Shown: in pieces, positions 11,005 to 13,256 of the stretch
Layout: each line of letters starts with the position of its first letter
Position numbering within the stretch: the first letter of the stretch is position 1
Origin: Baffinella frigidus
Taxonomy: Eukaryota; Cryptophyceae; Cryptomonadales; Baffinellaceae
DNA length: 13,594 nucleotides
NCBI GenBank assembly: GCA_026770585.1
Contig: MU646415.1
Span: 514,728-528,321, forward strand
Direction: 5' to 3'
The notes under the pieces: generated by a model
Told to the model about the DNA's origin: nothing
What the model saw: the letters and a program-made list of their open reading frames with translations, nothing else
Databases searched by the model: none
Translations under genes and position numbers: made by a program

Positions 11005-12666
11005 TCAGGTTGGCCGCCCGCGTAGCGCGCGATCACCGCGAAGAGCGCGAGGACGTTCGCCACTATCACTATATTAAGAACCATTATACGCTCCTATTAC
11101 TATATTATTATTATTACTATATTATTATCATAAGCTCCTATTACTGTAATATGTTTACTACATTATTATTATTAGAGGCAAGGGAGGTACCTGCACGACG
11201 TATAACTATATTAATCACCTTATTACTATATTAAACGCGTACCTGGACGACGTTGAAGTAGAGGCGGGCGCTGGCAGTTATAACTATATCATTAATACTA
11301 TATTATTATTGATACTTTATTATTATTATAAGCTCCTGCTACTGTATTATTATTACTGTATTACTATATTAGAAGGTTGGGGAGGTACCTGAACGACGTT
11401 GAAGTAGAGGCGGGCGGTGGCGTCCATCCCCGCGTAGCGCGAGATCACCGCAAAGAGCGCGAGGACGTTCGCGACCTCAAAGAGGAAGCGCGTGTTCGCG
11501 AGGGTGGCGTGCGAGGCGCGCGCGCCGTTCGAGAGGCCTGTGGGGCGGCAGGGGCGTGAGCAAATATCCTTCCACGAGACCTTTATAAAGCTTATACAGC
11601 GGGCACGTTATGTACCAGGCAGGGCAGGTGTCGCGTCCGTTCTGTACCAGGAAAGAGGTGTATAATACATGTATGGGCTATACAAATACTTGTATAGTAA
11701 TTTTTGGAGAGGCGTCGCGTGTTCGCGAGGGTGGAGTGCGAGGCGCGCGCGCCGCTCGAGAGGCCTGGCAGGGACGCGACTTTATGAAGCGGGCGCGGGT
11801 TGTACCAGGAACGGGGTGTATAATACATGTATGGGCCATACGACTACATGTATGGCTATAACAACGCGCGACGATCGCGAACAACGCGAGGACGTTCGCC
11901 ACTTCAAAGAGGCCGCGTGTGGCTTGAGCGTGGAGCTTATAATAATAATAATAATATGGTAATAATGATAATACTGTGGGGGCGCGCGAAAATGTGGGGG
12001 TAGGAGGTGGAGTTAGAATCCATCCGGAAAATGCTCGAATGAGCGGCTGACACGGGGTACAGTAATGGCACAATGCGTAGCATGTGCGGCGATGACGCTG
12101 ACTGTCTGGCAATAAATTATCAATCTCGCCCCCATGTAGGGGCGCGCGAACTCCCTCTTCCAGCCTCGAGTGGGGCTACGCTCTCTTTCCTCTCGGAAAA
12201 TCCCCGAGAGGCCTGGCAGGGGCACGAGCGAATTTGTCGGAGGGAAGGGGGTATAATACATGTACGGACCATACAACTGCTTGTACGGCCGTTTTGTACC
12301 AGGCACCGGGGGTATAATACATGTATGGACTATATAACTATATATATGGACTATACAACTACATATCTGGAGGAAAACGCACCCGGTTTGAGGGGCTGGC
12401 GGGGTGCCCAGCGTGTCTTGAGGCGCGTGGTCACAAGCGAGTAGATGCGCGCGAGCAAATTACCCCTGTGCGCTTTACAAAGGGCGCGCGTTTTTGTACC
12501 AGGAACGGGGTTTATAATACATGTATGGACTATACAACTACATGTAAGACTATATAAAAAGATGTAACGCACCCGGTTTGAGGGGCTGGCGGGGCGCCCA
12601 GCGTGTCTTGAGGCGAGAGGTCACGAGATGGTAGATGCGCGAGATGCGATCGTCCTCTTGTTCCGC
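471..12666 (-). CDS. Partial spliced gene: ion-transport (voltage-gated-like cation channel) domain, 11 exons
   Basis: Composite model on the minus strand. Exons in transcript order: 12666-12573, 11537-11389, 8783-8658, 8465-8400, 6964-6897, 6250-6181, 4510-4415, 2688-2614, 2099-2044, 1627-1558, 524-471. They total 924 nt and 308 codons with no internal stop, and all junction phases agree. The order matches one repeat of a voltage-gated cation channel: S1, S2 (V-E-Q-L-L), S3, weak S4, linker, S5, pore (LGDDW), D-C-G-S-P-P before S6, S6, tail. Members of this superfamily sit in membranes and pass Ca2+ or Na+; the ion carried here cannot be told. The usual S3 Asp is missing and S4 has only two Arg spaced by three. 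No start methionine, promoter, confirmed stop or further channel repeat is visible, so it may be one repeat of a four-domain protein or a decayed gene. The exon structure is well supported; the family call comes from remembered family patterns, not a search. Confidence 0.62.
525..842. other. Intron, mostly unassigned
   Basis: Mixed-composition sequence with short TTTATGG and TTTCGGG runs at about 744-806. I see no exon with convincing borders on either strand. Confidence 0.5.
843..1076 (+). repeat. TGTAGGG heptamer array
   Basis: About 30 units of TGTAGGG and close variants (CGTAGGG, TGTTGGG) on the + strand. It is the inverted partner of the CCCTACA array at 1142-1245, with an S6-exon copy lying between the two. 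Confidence 0.9.
1091..1142 (-). pseudogene. Partial S6 exon copy (donor half)
   Basis: It encodes ALLYPAGLAAVLVSFAE before a GT (GTTCAC, 1085-1090). Against the same 17 codons of exon 10, twelve differ only synonymously and one changes an amino acid (Ala to Gly). The 5' part is replaced by heptamer sequence, which itself supplies AG dinucleotides (GCAG, GTAG) in usable positions. It could be a used alternative exon or a relic. Confidence 0.6.
1142..1245 (-). repeat. CCCTACA heptamer array, inverted relative to 843-1076
   Basis: About 14 units of CCCTACA and CCCTACG type, directly abutting the S6-exon copy. Confidence 0.9.
1278..1388. repeat. About 36-bp tandem repeat with CTGGTACAAA
   Basis: Three to four imperfect units share the core TGGTACAAA...CTAAAACACC, separated by GTAGTAAA or ATGATAAA. 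The CTGGTACAAA core recurs elsewhere in the window, for example near 5598, 5802 and 8072. Confidence 0.75.
1395..1444 (-). pseudogene. Partial S6 exon copy (donor half)
   Basis: It encodes A-L-L-Y-P-A-A-L-A-A-V-L-V-S-F-A-E before GTACATTT, nearly identical to the end of exon 10. The 5' part is lost; homology stops where the dispersed repeat at 1444 begins. Confidence 0.75.
1444..1515. repeat. Dispersed about 70-bp repeat with hairpin, copy 1
   Basis: It contains TTTAATTAGG, a 3-nt spacer and CCTAATTAAA, a perfect 10-bp stem. A second copy lies at 3063-3134 with one stem mismatch. Both share the ending CCTATGCAACCTCC. Confidence 0.8.
1558..1627 (-). CDS. Exon 10: transmembrane segment S6
   Basis: The exon is 70 nt, entering with one base and leaving in phase 0. 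The acceptor is AAAACAG (AG at 1628-1629) and the donor is GTACATTT. It encodes WKVVCVALLYPAALAAVLVS, then F-A-E: a strongly hydrophobic helix ending in an acidic residue, like S6 ends of the form A-V-x-x-x-x-F-E. Two partial copies lie downstream at 1395-1444 and 1091-1142. Confidence 0.7.
1640..1860 (+). repeat. TTTAGGG-family heptamer array
   Basis: Mixed TTTAGGG, TTGGGGG, TTTCGGG and TTCAGGG units in an intron, broken by short unique sequence near 1716-1745. Confidence 0.85.
1923..1970 (-). pseudogene. Partial exon 9 copy (donor half)
   Basis: It encodes V-Y-S-P-P-L-A-F-L-I-V-G before donor GTGCGC, against G-S-P-P-L-A-F-L-I-I-G in exon 9. The acceptor half is lost. Confidence 0.6.
2044..2099 (-). 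CDS. Exon 9: pore to S6 connector
   Basis: The exon is 56 nt, phase 0 to 2, with acceptor GCATGCAG and donor GTCGAT. It encodes GEHLGDCGSPPLAFLIIG and two bases of a Gly codon that exon 10 finishes. A D-C-G-x-P-x-x-A-x-x-F stretch directly before S6 is a familiar pattern in four-domain cation channels. Two partial copies: 1923-1970 (keeps the donor half, GTGCGC) and 2188-2234 (keeps the acceptor half). Confidence 0.65.
2188..2234 (-). pseudogene. Partial exon 9 copy (acceptor half)
   Basis: After CAAGCAG it encodes GGLLGDCGPPPLAFLI, then runs into sequence with no GT donor. Confidence 0.6.
2236..2610. other. Intron with degenerate TTTCGGG-type repeats
   Basis: Diverged heptamers of the TTTCGGG and TTTAGGG type with interspersed unique stretches. 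Open frames here on both strands are repeat translations. I see no exon. Confidence 0.6.
2614..2688 (-). CDS. Exon 8: pore loop with LGDDW filter-like motif
   Basis: The exon is 75 nt, phase 0 to 0, with acceptor GATGACAG and donor GTACCC (2608-2613). It encodes VALGDDWGALVSECGITSPL, then C-T-P-R-V. The L-G-D-D-W motif aligns with the T-G-[ED]-D-W type selectivity-filter segment of four-domain Ca2+/Na+ channels, and the Cys that follows is common there. A second AG lies ten bases inside the exon, but a diverged copy keeps the V-A-L-G-D-D codons with synonymous changes that destroy that AG, which favours the outer acceptor. Partial copies: 2874-2914 and the split copy between 3160 and 3620. 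Confidence 0.65.
2734..2835. mobile_element. MITE-like foldback element, family A copy 1
   Basis: AT-rich, about 102 bp. Terminal AATTTATAAACTGGATTT and AAATCCAGTTGATAAATT form an inverted repeat matching at 17 of 18 positions, and the similarity continues inward past ATTACTACA. A second copy in opposite orientation lies at 10351-10441. Confidence 0.65.
2874..2914 (-). pseudogene. Partial pore exon copy (acceptor half)
   Basis: It keeps acceptor GATGACAG and the codons for V-A-L-G-D-D-W-G-A-L, then diverges. Together with the intact exon it shows the undisturbed version of the site where a foldback element sits at 3382-3591. Confidence 0.65.
3063..3134. repeat. Dispersed about 70-bp repeat, copy 2
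   Basis: Close match to 1444-1515; the stem reads TTTAATTAGG and CCTGATTAAA with one mismatch. Confidence 0.8.
3192..3357. mobile_element. Foldback element with CACTC-type ends (family B)
   Basis: About 166 bp. The left arm runs GCACTCC...GAGCCAG...AAGTCAAC (3192-3230) and the right arm GTTGACTT...CTGGCTGGGAGTGC (3323-3357). The inner GTCAAC/GTTGAC motif is shared with the elements at 4824-4982 and 13116-13256. It has no coding capacity. Confidence 0.6.
3382..3591. mobile_element. Foldback element with CCACTCGAGGCT ends
   Basis: About 210 bp. Ends CCACTCGAGGCT and AGCCTCGAGTGG are perfect inverted repeats, with TTTTAAAAT-like sequence further in. The centre is a long palindrome (3460-3485 perfect, imperfect over 3445-3500). 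Comparison with the uninterrupted pore exon copies suggests a 2-3 bp duplication (GT or GTC) at the insertion point. A 23-bp match to its left end lies inverted at 12151-12173. Confidence 0.7.
3620..4340 (+). repeat. Mixed heptamer arrays
   Basis: Successive blocks of TTTGGGG, TTTAGTG, TTTAGGG, TTTGTGG and TTTATGG (about 4077-4240 for TTTATGG). Unique sequence breaks them at about 3953-4010. I see no exon. Confidence 0.85.
4415..4510 (-). CDS. Exon 7: extracellular turret and pore approach
   Basis: A clear acceptor (CCCACCCCCAG, AG at 4511-4512) opens a phase-0 reading frame starting AFWGTRGTSRLSSGALHFNG. The frame then reads W-F-G-G-N-F-S-A-S-V-S-G and stays open beyond. The donor is uncertain: GTGACG gives the listed end and phase 0, matching exon 8. 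Other GT sites would end it at 4441 (GTAACT, phase 1), 4424 (GTATCT, phase 0) or 4387 (GTGAAG, phase 1). In channel repeats this position holds the turret and pore helix. The pore helix proper is short or degenerate here. There is only one copy, so no comparison is possible. Confidence 0.5.
4523..4820. repeat. 31-bp tandem array, ten units
   Basis: The unit core is ATGCGGCGTCAGATGTC followed by a variable GGATTCTGGCGTTT-like part; period 31, occasionally 30 or 32. The array begins about 12 bp beyond the acceptor of exon 7, so it lies in the intron just ahead of that exon. There are no unique spacers. Confidence 0.9.
4824..4982. mobile_element. Foldback element with CACTG ends (family B)
   Basis: About 159 bp. 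The left arm is CACTGCTAGCGGG..GATTTTGC....GTCAAC and the right arm is its complement with few mismatches, ending GCTAGCAGTG. No target-site duplication is evident. Confidence 0.65.
4990..5115. repeat. Dispersed about 120-bp repeat, copy 1
   Basis: It shares blocks with 12711-12832: CATCCAC, GTGGACTAC, ACCTTTCATCAAAAGTCAAC, TTTGGTCACGT and AACGAAACCC. Divergence between the blocks is substantial. Confidence 0.7.
5116..5293. repeat. Inverted repeat, 18-bp perfect arms
   Basis: CGAAGCCCACCGTGTGGC (5116-5133) and its complement (5276-5293). The enclosed sequence is not recognisable, though it stays open on the minus strand for some 60 codons. GAGCCCTCTGGC also recurs directly at about 5229 and 5311. 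Confidence 0.65.
5300..5660. repeat. Heptamer run and GAATTCAAGGTGAAATTTCG repeats
   Basis: TTTGGGG-type repeats at 5358-5430 are followed by three to four copies of a unit like GAATTCAAGGTGAAATTTCG at about 5489-5577. No exon seen. Confidence 0.65.
5667..5733 (-). pseudogene. S5 exon copy without acceptor
   Basis: It encodes RLLVIAFAYSVFRICFSAMA, then L-Q, before GTCGCG. The 5' end stops exactly at the start of the palindromic element at 5734, so the acceptor is gone. Confidence 0.7.
5734..5811. mobile_element. 78-bp palindromic mini-element
   Basis: Starts TTTGTACCAGG and ends CCTGGTACAAA; the arms stay similar for about 24 bp. Its inside carries ATACATGTAT and ACTACATGTA. Left-half relatives occur at about 11643, 11800, 12293 and 12496. 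Confidence 0.65.
5841..5887 (-). pseudogene. S5 exon copy, donor part only
   Basis: It encodes A-Y-V-V-F-L-T-V-L-S-G-M-A-L-Q before GTCACTTAAC. The 5' part is replaced by a perfect hairpin (CGAGATTTCA, GT, TGAAATCTCG at about 5884-5905). Confidence 0.65.
5993..6062 (-). CDS. Alternative exon 6 (copy b): S5 segment
   Basis: This is another complete 70-nt exon with acceptor GAGCTAG and donor GTCACCTAAC, same phases as the copy at 6181-6250. It encodes TWLLVVAFAYPVFLTVFSAM, then A-L-Q. The flanking intron is duplicated with it: both copies carry a similar stretch beginning near 5921 and 6110 with AGTACCACGAAAATAAA. It could be a mutually exclusive alternative exon or a recent silent duplicate. 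Using both in series would break the reading frame, since 70 is not a multiple of three. Confidence 0.6.
6181..6250 (-). CDS. Exon 6 (copy a): S5 segment
   Basis: The exon is 70 nt, entering with one base that completes Arg and leaving in phase 0. The acceptor is CATGCAG and the donor is GTCACTTAAT. It encodes 23 residues: TRLLVVAFAYSVFLVCFSAM, then A-L-Q. The hydrophobic helix, and M-A-L-Q followed by A-F-W-G in the next exon, resemble the S5 end M-Q-L-F-G of cation channels. A second complete copy of the same length and phase lies at 5993-6062. Confidence 0.7.
6250..6560 (+). repeat. TTTAGGG and TTTCGGG arrays
   Basis: TTTAGGG/TTCAGGG units to about 6350, then a clean TTTCGGG run at 6368-6416, then mixed units. 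The phrase TAAACTCTAGGTAGG-like recurs between runs at about 6350, 6428, 6470, 6570 and 6790, a higher-order repeat. Confidence 0.8.
6653..6701 (-). pseudogene. Linker exon copy (donor half)
   Basis: Matches exon 5 over A-P-L-Q-T-L-R-T-A-L-S-L-A and ends in donor GTAACC, a better site than the GTCACC of the complete copy. The acceptor half is lost. Confidence 0.65.
6897..6964 (-). CDS. Exon 5: S4-S5 linker
   Basis: The exon is 68 nt, phase 0 to 2, with acceptor CAACAG and donor GTCACC (6891-6896). It encodes ANRVIAEGHAPLQTLRTALS, then L-A, plus two bases (CG) of an Arg codon finished by exon 6. The P-L-x-x-L-R-x-A-L-x-L pattern fits the amphipathic helix that links S4 to S5. Partial copies keep either the donor half (6653-6701, 6555-6567) or the acceptor half (about 7040-7059 and 7306-7332). 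Confidence 0.65.
6965..7570 (+). repeat. Heptamer arrays with two linker-exon acceptor remnants
   Basis: A long TTAGGGG array (about 23 units, 7128-7292) plus TTTAGGG, TTAGTTG and TTCAGGG runs. At about 7040-7059 and 7306-7332 lie remnants coding A-N-R-L-I-E-E and A-N-R-L-I-A-E-G after CAAACAG, matching the start of exon 5. Confidence 0.8.
7578..7640 (-). pseudogene. S4 exon copy
   Basis: It encodes DAAGFLNTRLSRLLKW before GTCTGTCTCC. Its 5' end runs straight into the 22-bp satellite. Confidence 0.6.
7636..7758. repeat. 22-bp tandem satellite (GTCCATCTAAACGATGAAAACC)
   Basis: Six units, period about 22. Relatives lie at 7950-8005, 8155-8190 and 3280-3295. In transcript orientation each unit contains TTTAGATGGAC, the same sequence found at the 5' border of three S4 exon copies. 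Confidence 0.85.
7750..7850. repeat. AT-rich TATAGTCTATA/TACATGT repeats
   Basis: About four imperfect units of TATAGTCTATACATGTATT type; related in wording to the inside of the palindromic mini-element at 5734. Confidence 0.55.
7884..7958 (-). pseudogene. S4 exon copy
   Basis: It encodes R-W-T-D-A-D-G-A-G-F-L-N-T-L-D-R-L-S-R-L-L-L-W before GTCTTTCTCC. The nearest AG (TTTAG) gives a phase that does not join exon 3. Confidence 0.6.
8093..8165 (-). pseudogene. S4 exon copy
   Basis: It encodes RWTGADAAGFLNTLARLSRL, then L-L-W, before GTGACC. The coding part is intact, but the only nearby acceptor, TTTAG, gives the wrong phase for exon 3. Confidence 0.6.
8400..8465 (-). CDS. Exon 4: weak S4 segment
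   Basis: The exon is 66 nt, phase 0 to 0, 22 codons, with acceptor AAACAG and donor GTCTGTCTC (8391-8399). It encodes FGGSDAAGFLNTLARLSRLL and then L-W. The A-R-L-S-R-L-L-L-W stretch holds two arginines three residues apart, as in S4, but fewer than a strong voltage sensor carries. Three more copies lie at 7578-7640, 7884-7958 and 8093-8165; this one alone has an acceptor in the phase needed to join exon 3. Confidence 0.65.
8515..8650 (+). repeat. Two short TGTAGGG arrays
   Basis: TGTAGGG units at 8516-8550 and 8596-8645, separated by about 45 bp of GC-rich unique sequence. The second abuts the donor of exon 3. Confidence 0.85.
8658..8783 (-). CDS. Exon 3: S2 and S3 segments
   Basis: The exon is 126 nt, phase 0 to 0, 42 codons. 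The acceptor is CACAACAG (AG at 8784-8785) and the donor is GTACACC (8651-8657). It begins AGFGGVLLVEQLLYLNAY, which matches S2 with its conserved Glu (V-E-Q-L-L); the basic residue that usually follows is a Tyr. The second half, P-R-L-W-L-T-I-T-S-G-V-G-I-G-M-Q, occupies the place of S3 but lacks the conserved Asp. Three truncated copies follow upstream in the gene (8910-8988, 9205-9275, 9460-9527). Confidence 0.75.
8910..8988 (-). pseudogene. S2 exon copy, truncated
   Basis: After acceptor CAACAG it encodes AGFGGVLLVEQLLYLNAYPL, then Y-N-N-L-S, and runs into CCCAAAC heptamers; the S3 half and donor are missing. Confidence 0.7.
9009..9097. repeat. G/GA-rich microsatellite inside a duplicated intron
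   Basis: GGGGGGGGAGAGAG and (GA)n tract. Flanking sequence on both sides matches the neighbouring unit at 8790-8920, so the tract was added to one copy of a tandem duplication. Confidence 0.75.
9205..9275 (-). pseudogene. S2 exon copy, truncated
   Basis: After GAACAG it encodes AGVGGVLVVEQLLYLNAYPP, then Y-N-N-L-S-P. Several of its codons differ from exon 3 only at synonymous positions. Confidence 0.7.
9293..9410 (+). repeat. TTTAGGG array
   Basis: About ten perfect TTTAGGG units (9303-9374) with diverged edges; the purest plant-type telomere-like run in the window, yet inside an intron. Confidence 0.9.
9460..9527 (-). pseudogene. S2 exon copy, truncated and diverged
   Basis: After CCCTAG it encodes AAFGGVLQIEQLLSLPYNLS, then T-P. 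It keeps the Glu but has lost the L-N-A-Y stretch. Confidence 0.6.
9586..9642 (-). other. Possible exon fragment (S1-S2 loop-like)
   Basis: A GC-rich frame reads G-A-F-S-N-E-Y-R-A-V-S-N-V-R-A-L-Y-N-I-S between a CCCTACA array and a GGGATTC repeat. Its wording resembles the helix leading into S2, but no GT donor follows and the acceptor phase does not fit, so it is not in the model. Confidence 0.3.
9640..9840 (-). repeat. CCCTACA heptamer array
   Basis: About 24 units of CCCTACA with TACACTATACAT and CCCTACATT variants. Confidence 0.9.
9841..10300. other. Intron with several strong hairpins
   Basis: The hairpins are: 9898-9926 (12-bp perfect stem, ACCGTGAATTTC), 9968-9998 (15-bp perfect stem, one-base centre), and about 10105-10139 (CGGAAGATT with AATCTTCCG). 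AATTAATT repeats follow at 10145-10185, then AT-rich TTATTAC sequence. No exon is recognised. Confidence 0.6.
10307..10333 (-). pseudogene. S1 exon end fragment
   Basis: It encodes L-F-F-N-V-V-Q before GTGCC, matching the last codons of exon 2. Confidence 0.55.
10351..10441. mobile_element. MITE-like element, family A copy 2 (inverted, truncated)
   Basis: Its reverse complement matches 2753-2835 over most of its length, including CTTTAATATTACTA and GTAAATTTCATT. One terminal arm is missing. Confidence 0.65.
10506..10553 (-). pseudogene. S1 exon core fragment
   Basis: It encodes S-V-L-A-L-F-A-V-V-A, matching the N-V-L-A-L-F-A-V-I-S core of exon 2. A shorter piece (F-A-V-V-A) lies at about 10441-10456. 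Confidence 0.5.
10674..10697 (-). pseudogene. S1 exon end fragment
   Basis: It encodes R-L-Y-F-N-V-V-Q before GTACGCGT. The flank ATTACTATATTAAACGCGTA is shared with the fragment at 11243-11275. Confidence 0.6.
10855..11062 (-). pseudogene. S1 exon copy split by a CT microsatellite
   Basis: The upstream part (11062-11010) encodes V-A-N-V-L-A-L-F-A-V-I-A-R-Y-A-G. About 120 bp of (CT)n with TTTCTCTG interruptions (10887-11006) follow, then D-A-S-A-R-L-Y-F-N-V-V-Q (10890-10855). The donor GT is mutated (CCAACG). Confidence 0.7.
11065..11388. other. AT-rich intron with TTATTA repeats and S1 exon fragments
   Basis: TATTATTATTACTATA microsatellite blocks surround an end fragment at 11243-11275 (A-S-A-R-L-Y-F-N-V-V-Q before GTACGCGT) and a very short one at 11186-11197. 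Confidence 0.7.
11389..11537 (-). CDS. Exon 2: transmembrane segment S1
   Basis: The exon is 149 nt, entered with 2 nt of a split Gly codon and leaving in phase 0. The acceptor is CCCCACAG after a pyrimidine-rich stretch and the donor is GTACCTCC (11381-11388). Hydrophobic core FEVANVLALFAVISRY is followed by GMDATARLYFNVVQ. The F-E-x-x-N start and following acidic/amphipathic stretch fit S1 and the S1-S2 loop of ion-transport repeats; joining to exon 3 aligns without a gap to the usual S1-S2 spacing. Third positions are almost all G or C. Roughly nine partial copies lie in the introns on both sides; this is the only complete one. Confidence 0.75.
11643..11860 (+). repeat. Two copies of the GTACCAGG...ATACATGTATGG repeat
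   Basis: Copies at about 11643-11700 and 11800-11860 share TGTACCAGGAA, GTATAATACATGTATGG and ACTACATGTAT-like wording with 5734-5811 but lack the right end. Confidence 0.7.
11713..11764 (-). pseudogene. S1 exon copy (acceptor half)
   Basis: After CTGCCAG it encodes L-S-S-G-A-R-A-S-H-S-T-L-A-N-T-R, matching the start of exon 2; then it runs into the palindromic mini-element family. Confidence 0.65.
11863..11925 (-). pseudogene. S1 exon copy (middle part)
   Basis: It encodes L-F-E-V-A-N-V-L-A-L-F-A-I-V-A-R; both the acceptor and the donor ends are missing. Confidence 0.65.
12151..12173. mobile_element. Solo end of the CCACTCGAGGCT foldback element
   Basis: 23 bp identical, in inverted orientation, to 3382-3404. 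No partner arm is found nearby. About 30 bp away at 12203-12212 is a tiny remnant of the start of exon 2 with its CTGCCAG acceptor. Confidence 0.6.
12244..12370 (+). repeat. Further GTATAATACATGTATGG repeat copies
   Basis: Copies at about 12250-12285 and 12293-12365; a third at about 12496-12556. They lie between the exon 1 copies and the exon 2 copies. Confidence 0.7.
12383..12451 (-). pseudogene. Exon 1 copy (donor half)
   Basis: It encodes ARIYSLVTTRLKTRWAPRQP, then L-K-P, before the same donor GTGCGT as exon 1. The acceptor half is lost. Confidence 0.7.
12573..12666 (-). CDS. Exon 1 of channel gene: charged N-terminal leader before S1
   Basis: The exon is 94 nt, phase 0 to 1, between CAG (12667-12669) and donor GTGCGT (12567-12572). 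It encodes 31 residues starting AEQEDDRISRIYHLVTSRLK and ending in a Pro, plus the first base of a Gly codon that exon 2 completes. The D-R-I-x-R-x-Y-x-L-V-T pattern resembles the cytoplasmic stretch just before S1 in channel repeats. Two partial copies flank it (12383-12451 and 12831-12883). It is the first exon visible in the window; any upstream exons would lie beyond 12,900 and I could not recognise them. Confidence 0.7.
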
Positions 12667-12710
12667 CTGGGTTGGGGGTTGCGGTTTAGGGTTTATGTAG
12701 TTGTTTAGTC

Positions 12711-12832
12711 CATCCACACGGTGGACTACGAACCTTTCATCAAAAGTCAACTCGCCTCGATGCAATTAACTTGAGAGATTTTCTGGTGCAATTTGGTCAC
12801 GTGCCCCCCTGGAATCCAGGCCCAACGAAACC
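12711..12832. repeat. Dispersed about 120-bp repeat, copy 2
   Basis: Same block order as 4990-5115. It lies between exon 1 and its acceptor-half copy. Confidence 0.7.
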
Positions 12833-12883
12833 CGTGGTCACGAGAGAGTAGACCCGCGCGATGCGGTCGTCCTCTTGTTCCGC
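12831..12883 (-). pseudogene. Exon 1 copy (acceptor half)
   Basis: After CAG it encodes AEQEDDRIARVYSLVTTG and then diverges into the dispersed repeat. About 45 bp of upstream intron is shared with exon 1. Confidence 0.7.
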
Positions 12884-13115
12884 CTGGGTTGGGGGTTGCG
12901 CTTTAGGGTTTCTAGCTCTGCCCCACTCGGGTCGACTGACTACTCTTAGGTTGACACGCTGGGTGTGTGGTACAAATCCGTGTAGGTTGTAGGGACCCCA
13001 CACTCAGCCTGGCGAGGGGTTTGGAGATAGGGAAAGCGCACGCGGCGTTGTGCCCTTAATGAACCTCCCGAGCCCCCCCCCACACCCCCGCCCCGAATAT
13101 TGGCTCTTTCTCATT

Positions 13116-13256
13116 GCACTGCCAGGGCGGAGTTTTTGTATTAGTCAACTCAGGGCGAAAATCGATTTTCGAAGTACCCAATCTGGGCACCTCGTTTCTA
13201 AGTTGACAGGTTTTGTGGGTGAATTGACTTTTACAAAATCTCCGGCCTGGCAGTGC
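13116..13256. mobile_element. Foldback element with GCACTGCCAGG ends (family B)
   Basis: About 141 bp. The left arm GCACTGCCAGGGCGGAGTTT...AGTCAACTC is complemented by the right arm ending CCTGGCAGTGC. It shares terminal CACTG and inner GTCAAC with the element at 4824-4982. Confidence 0.65.

Noticed and set aside
5650-12666. Polycystin/TRP-type channel as the family of the minus-strand gene
   Set aside because: My first reading of the S5 and linker exons. The joined order with LGDDW, D-C-G-S-P-P and S6, and the gap-free S1-S2 spacing, fit the voltage-gated-like ion-transport repeats better.
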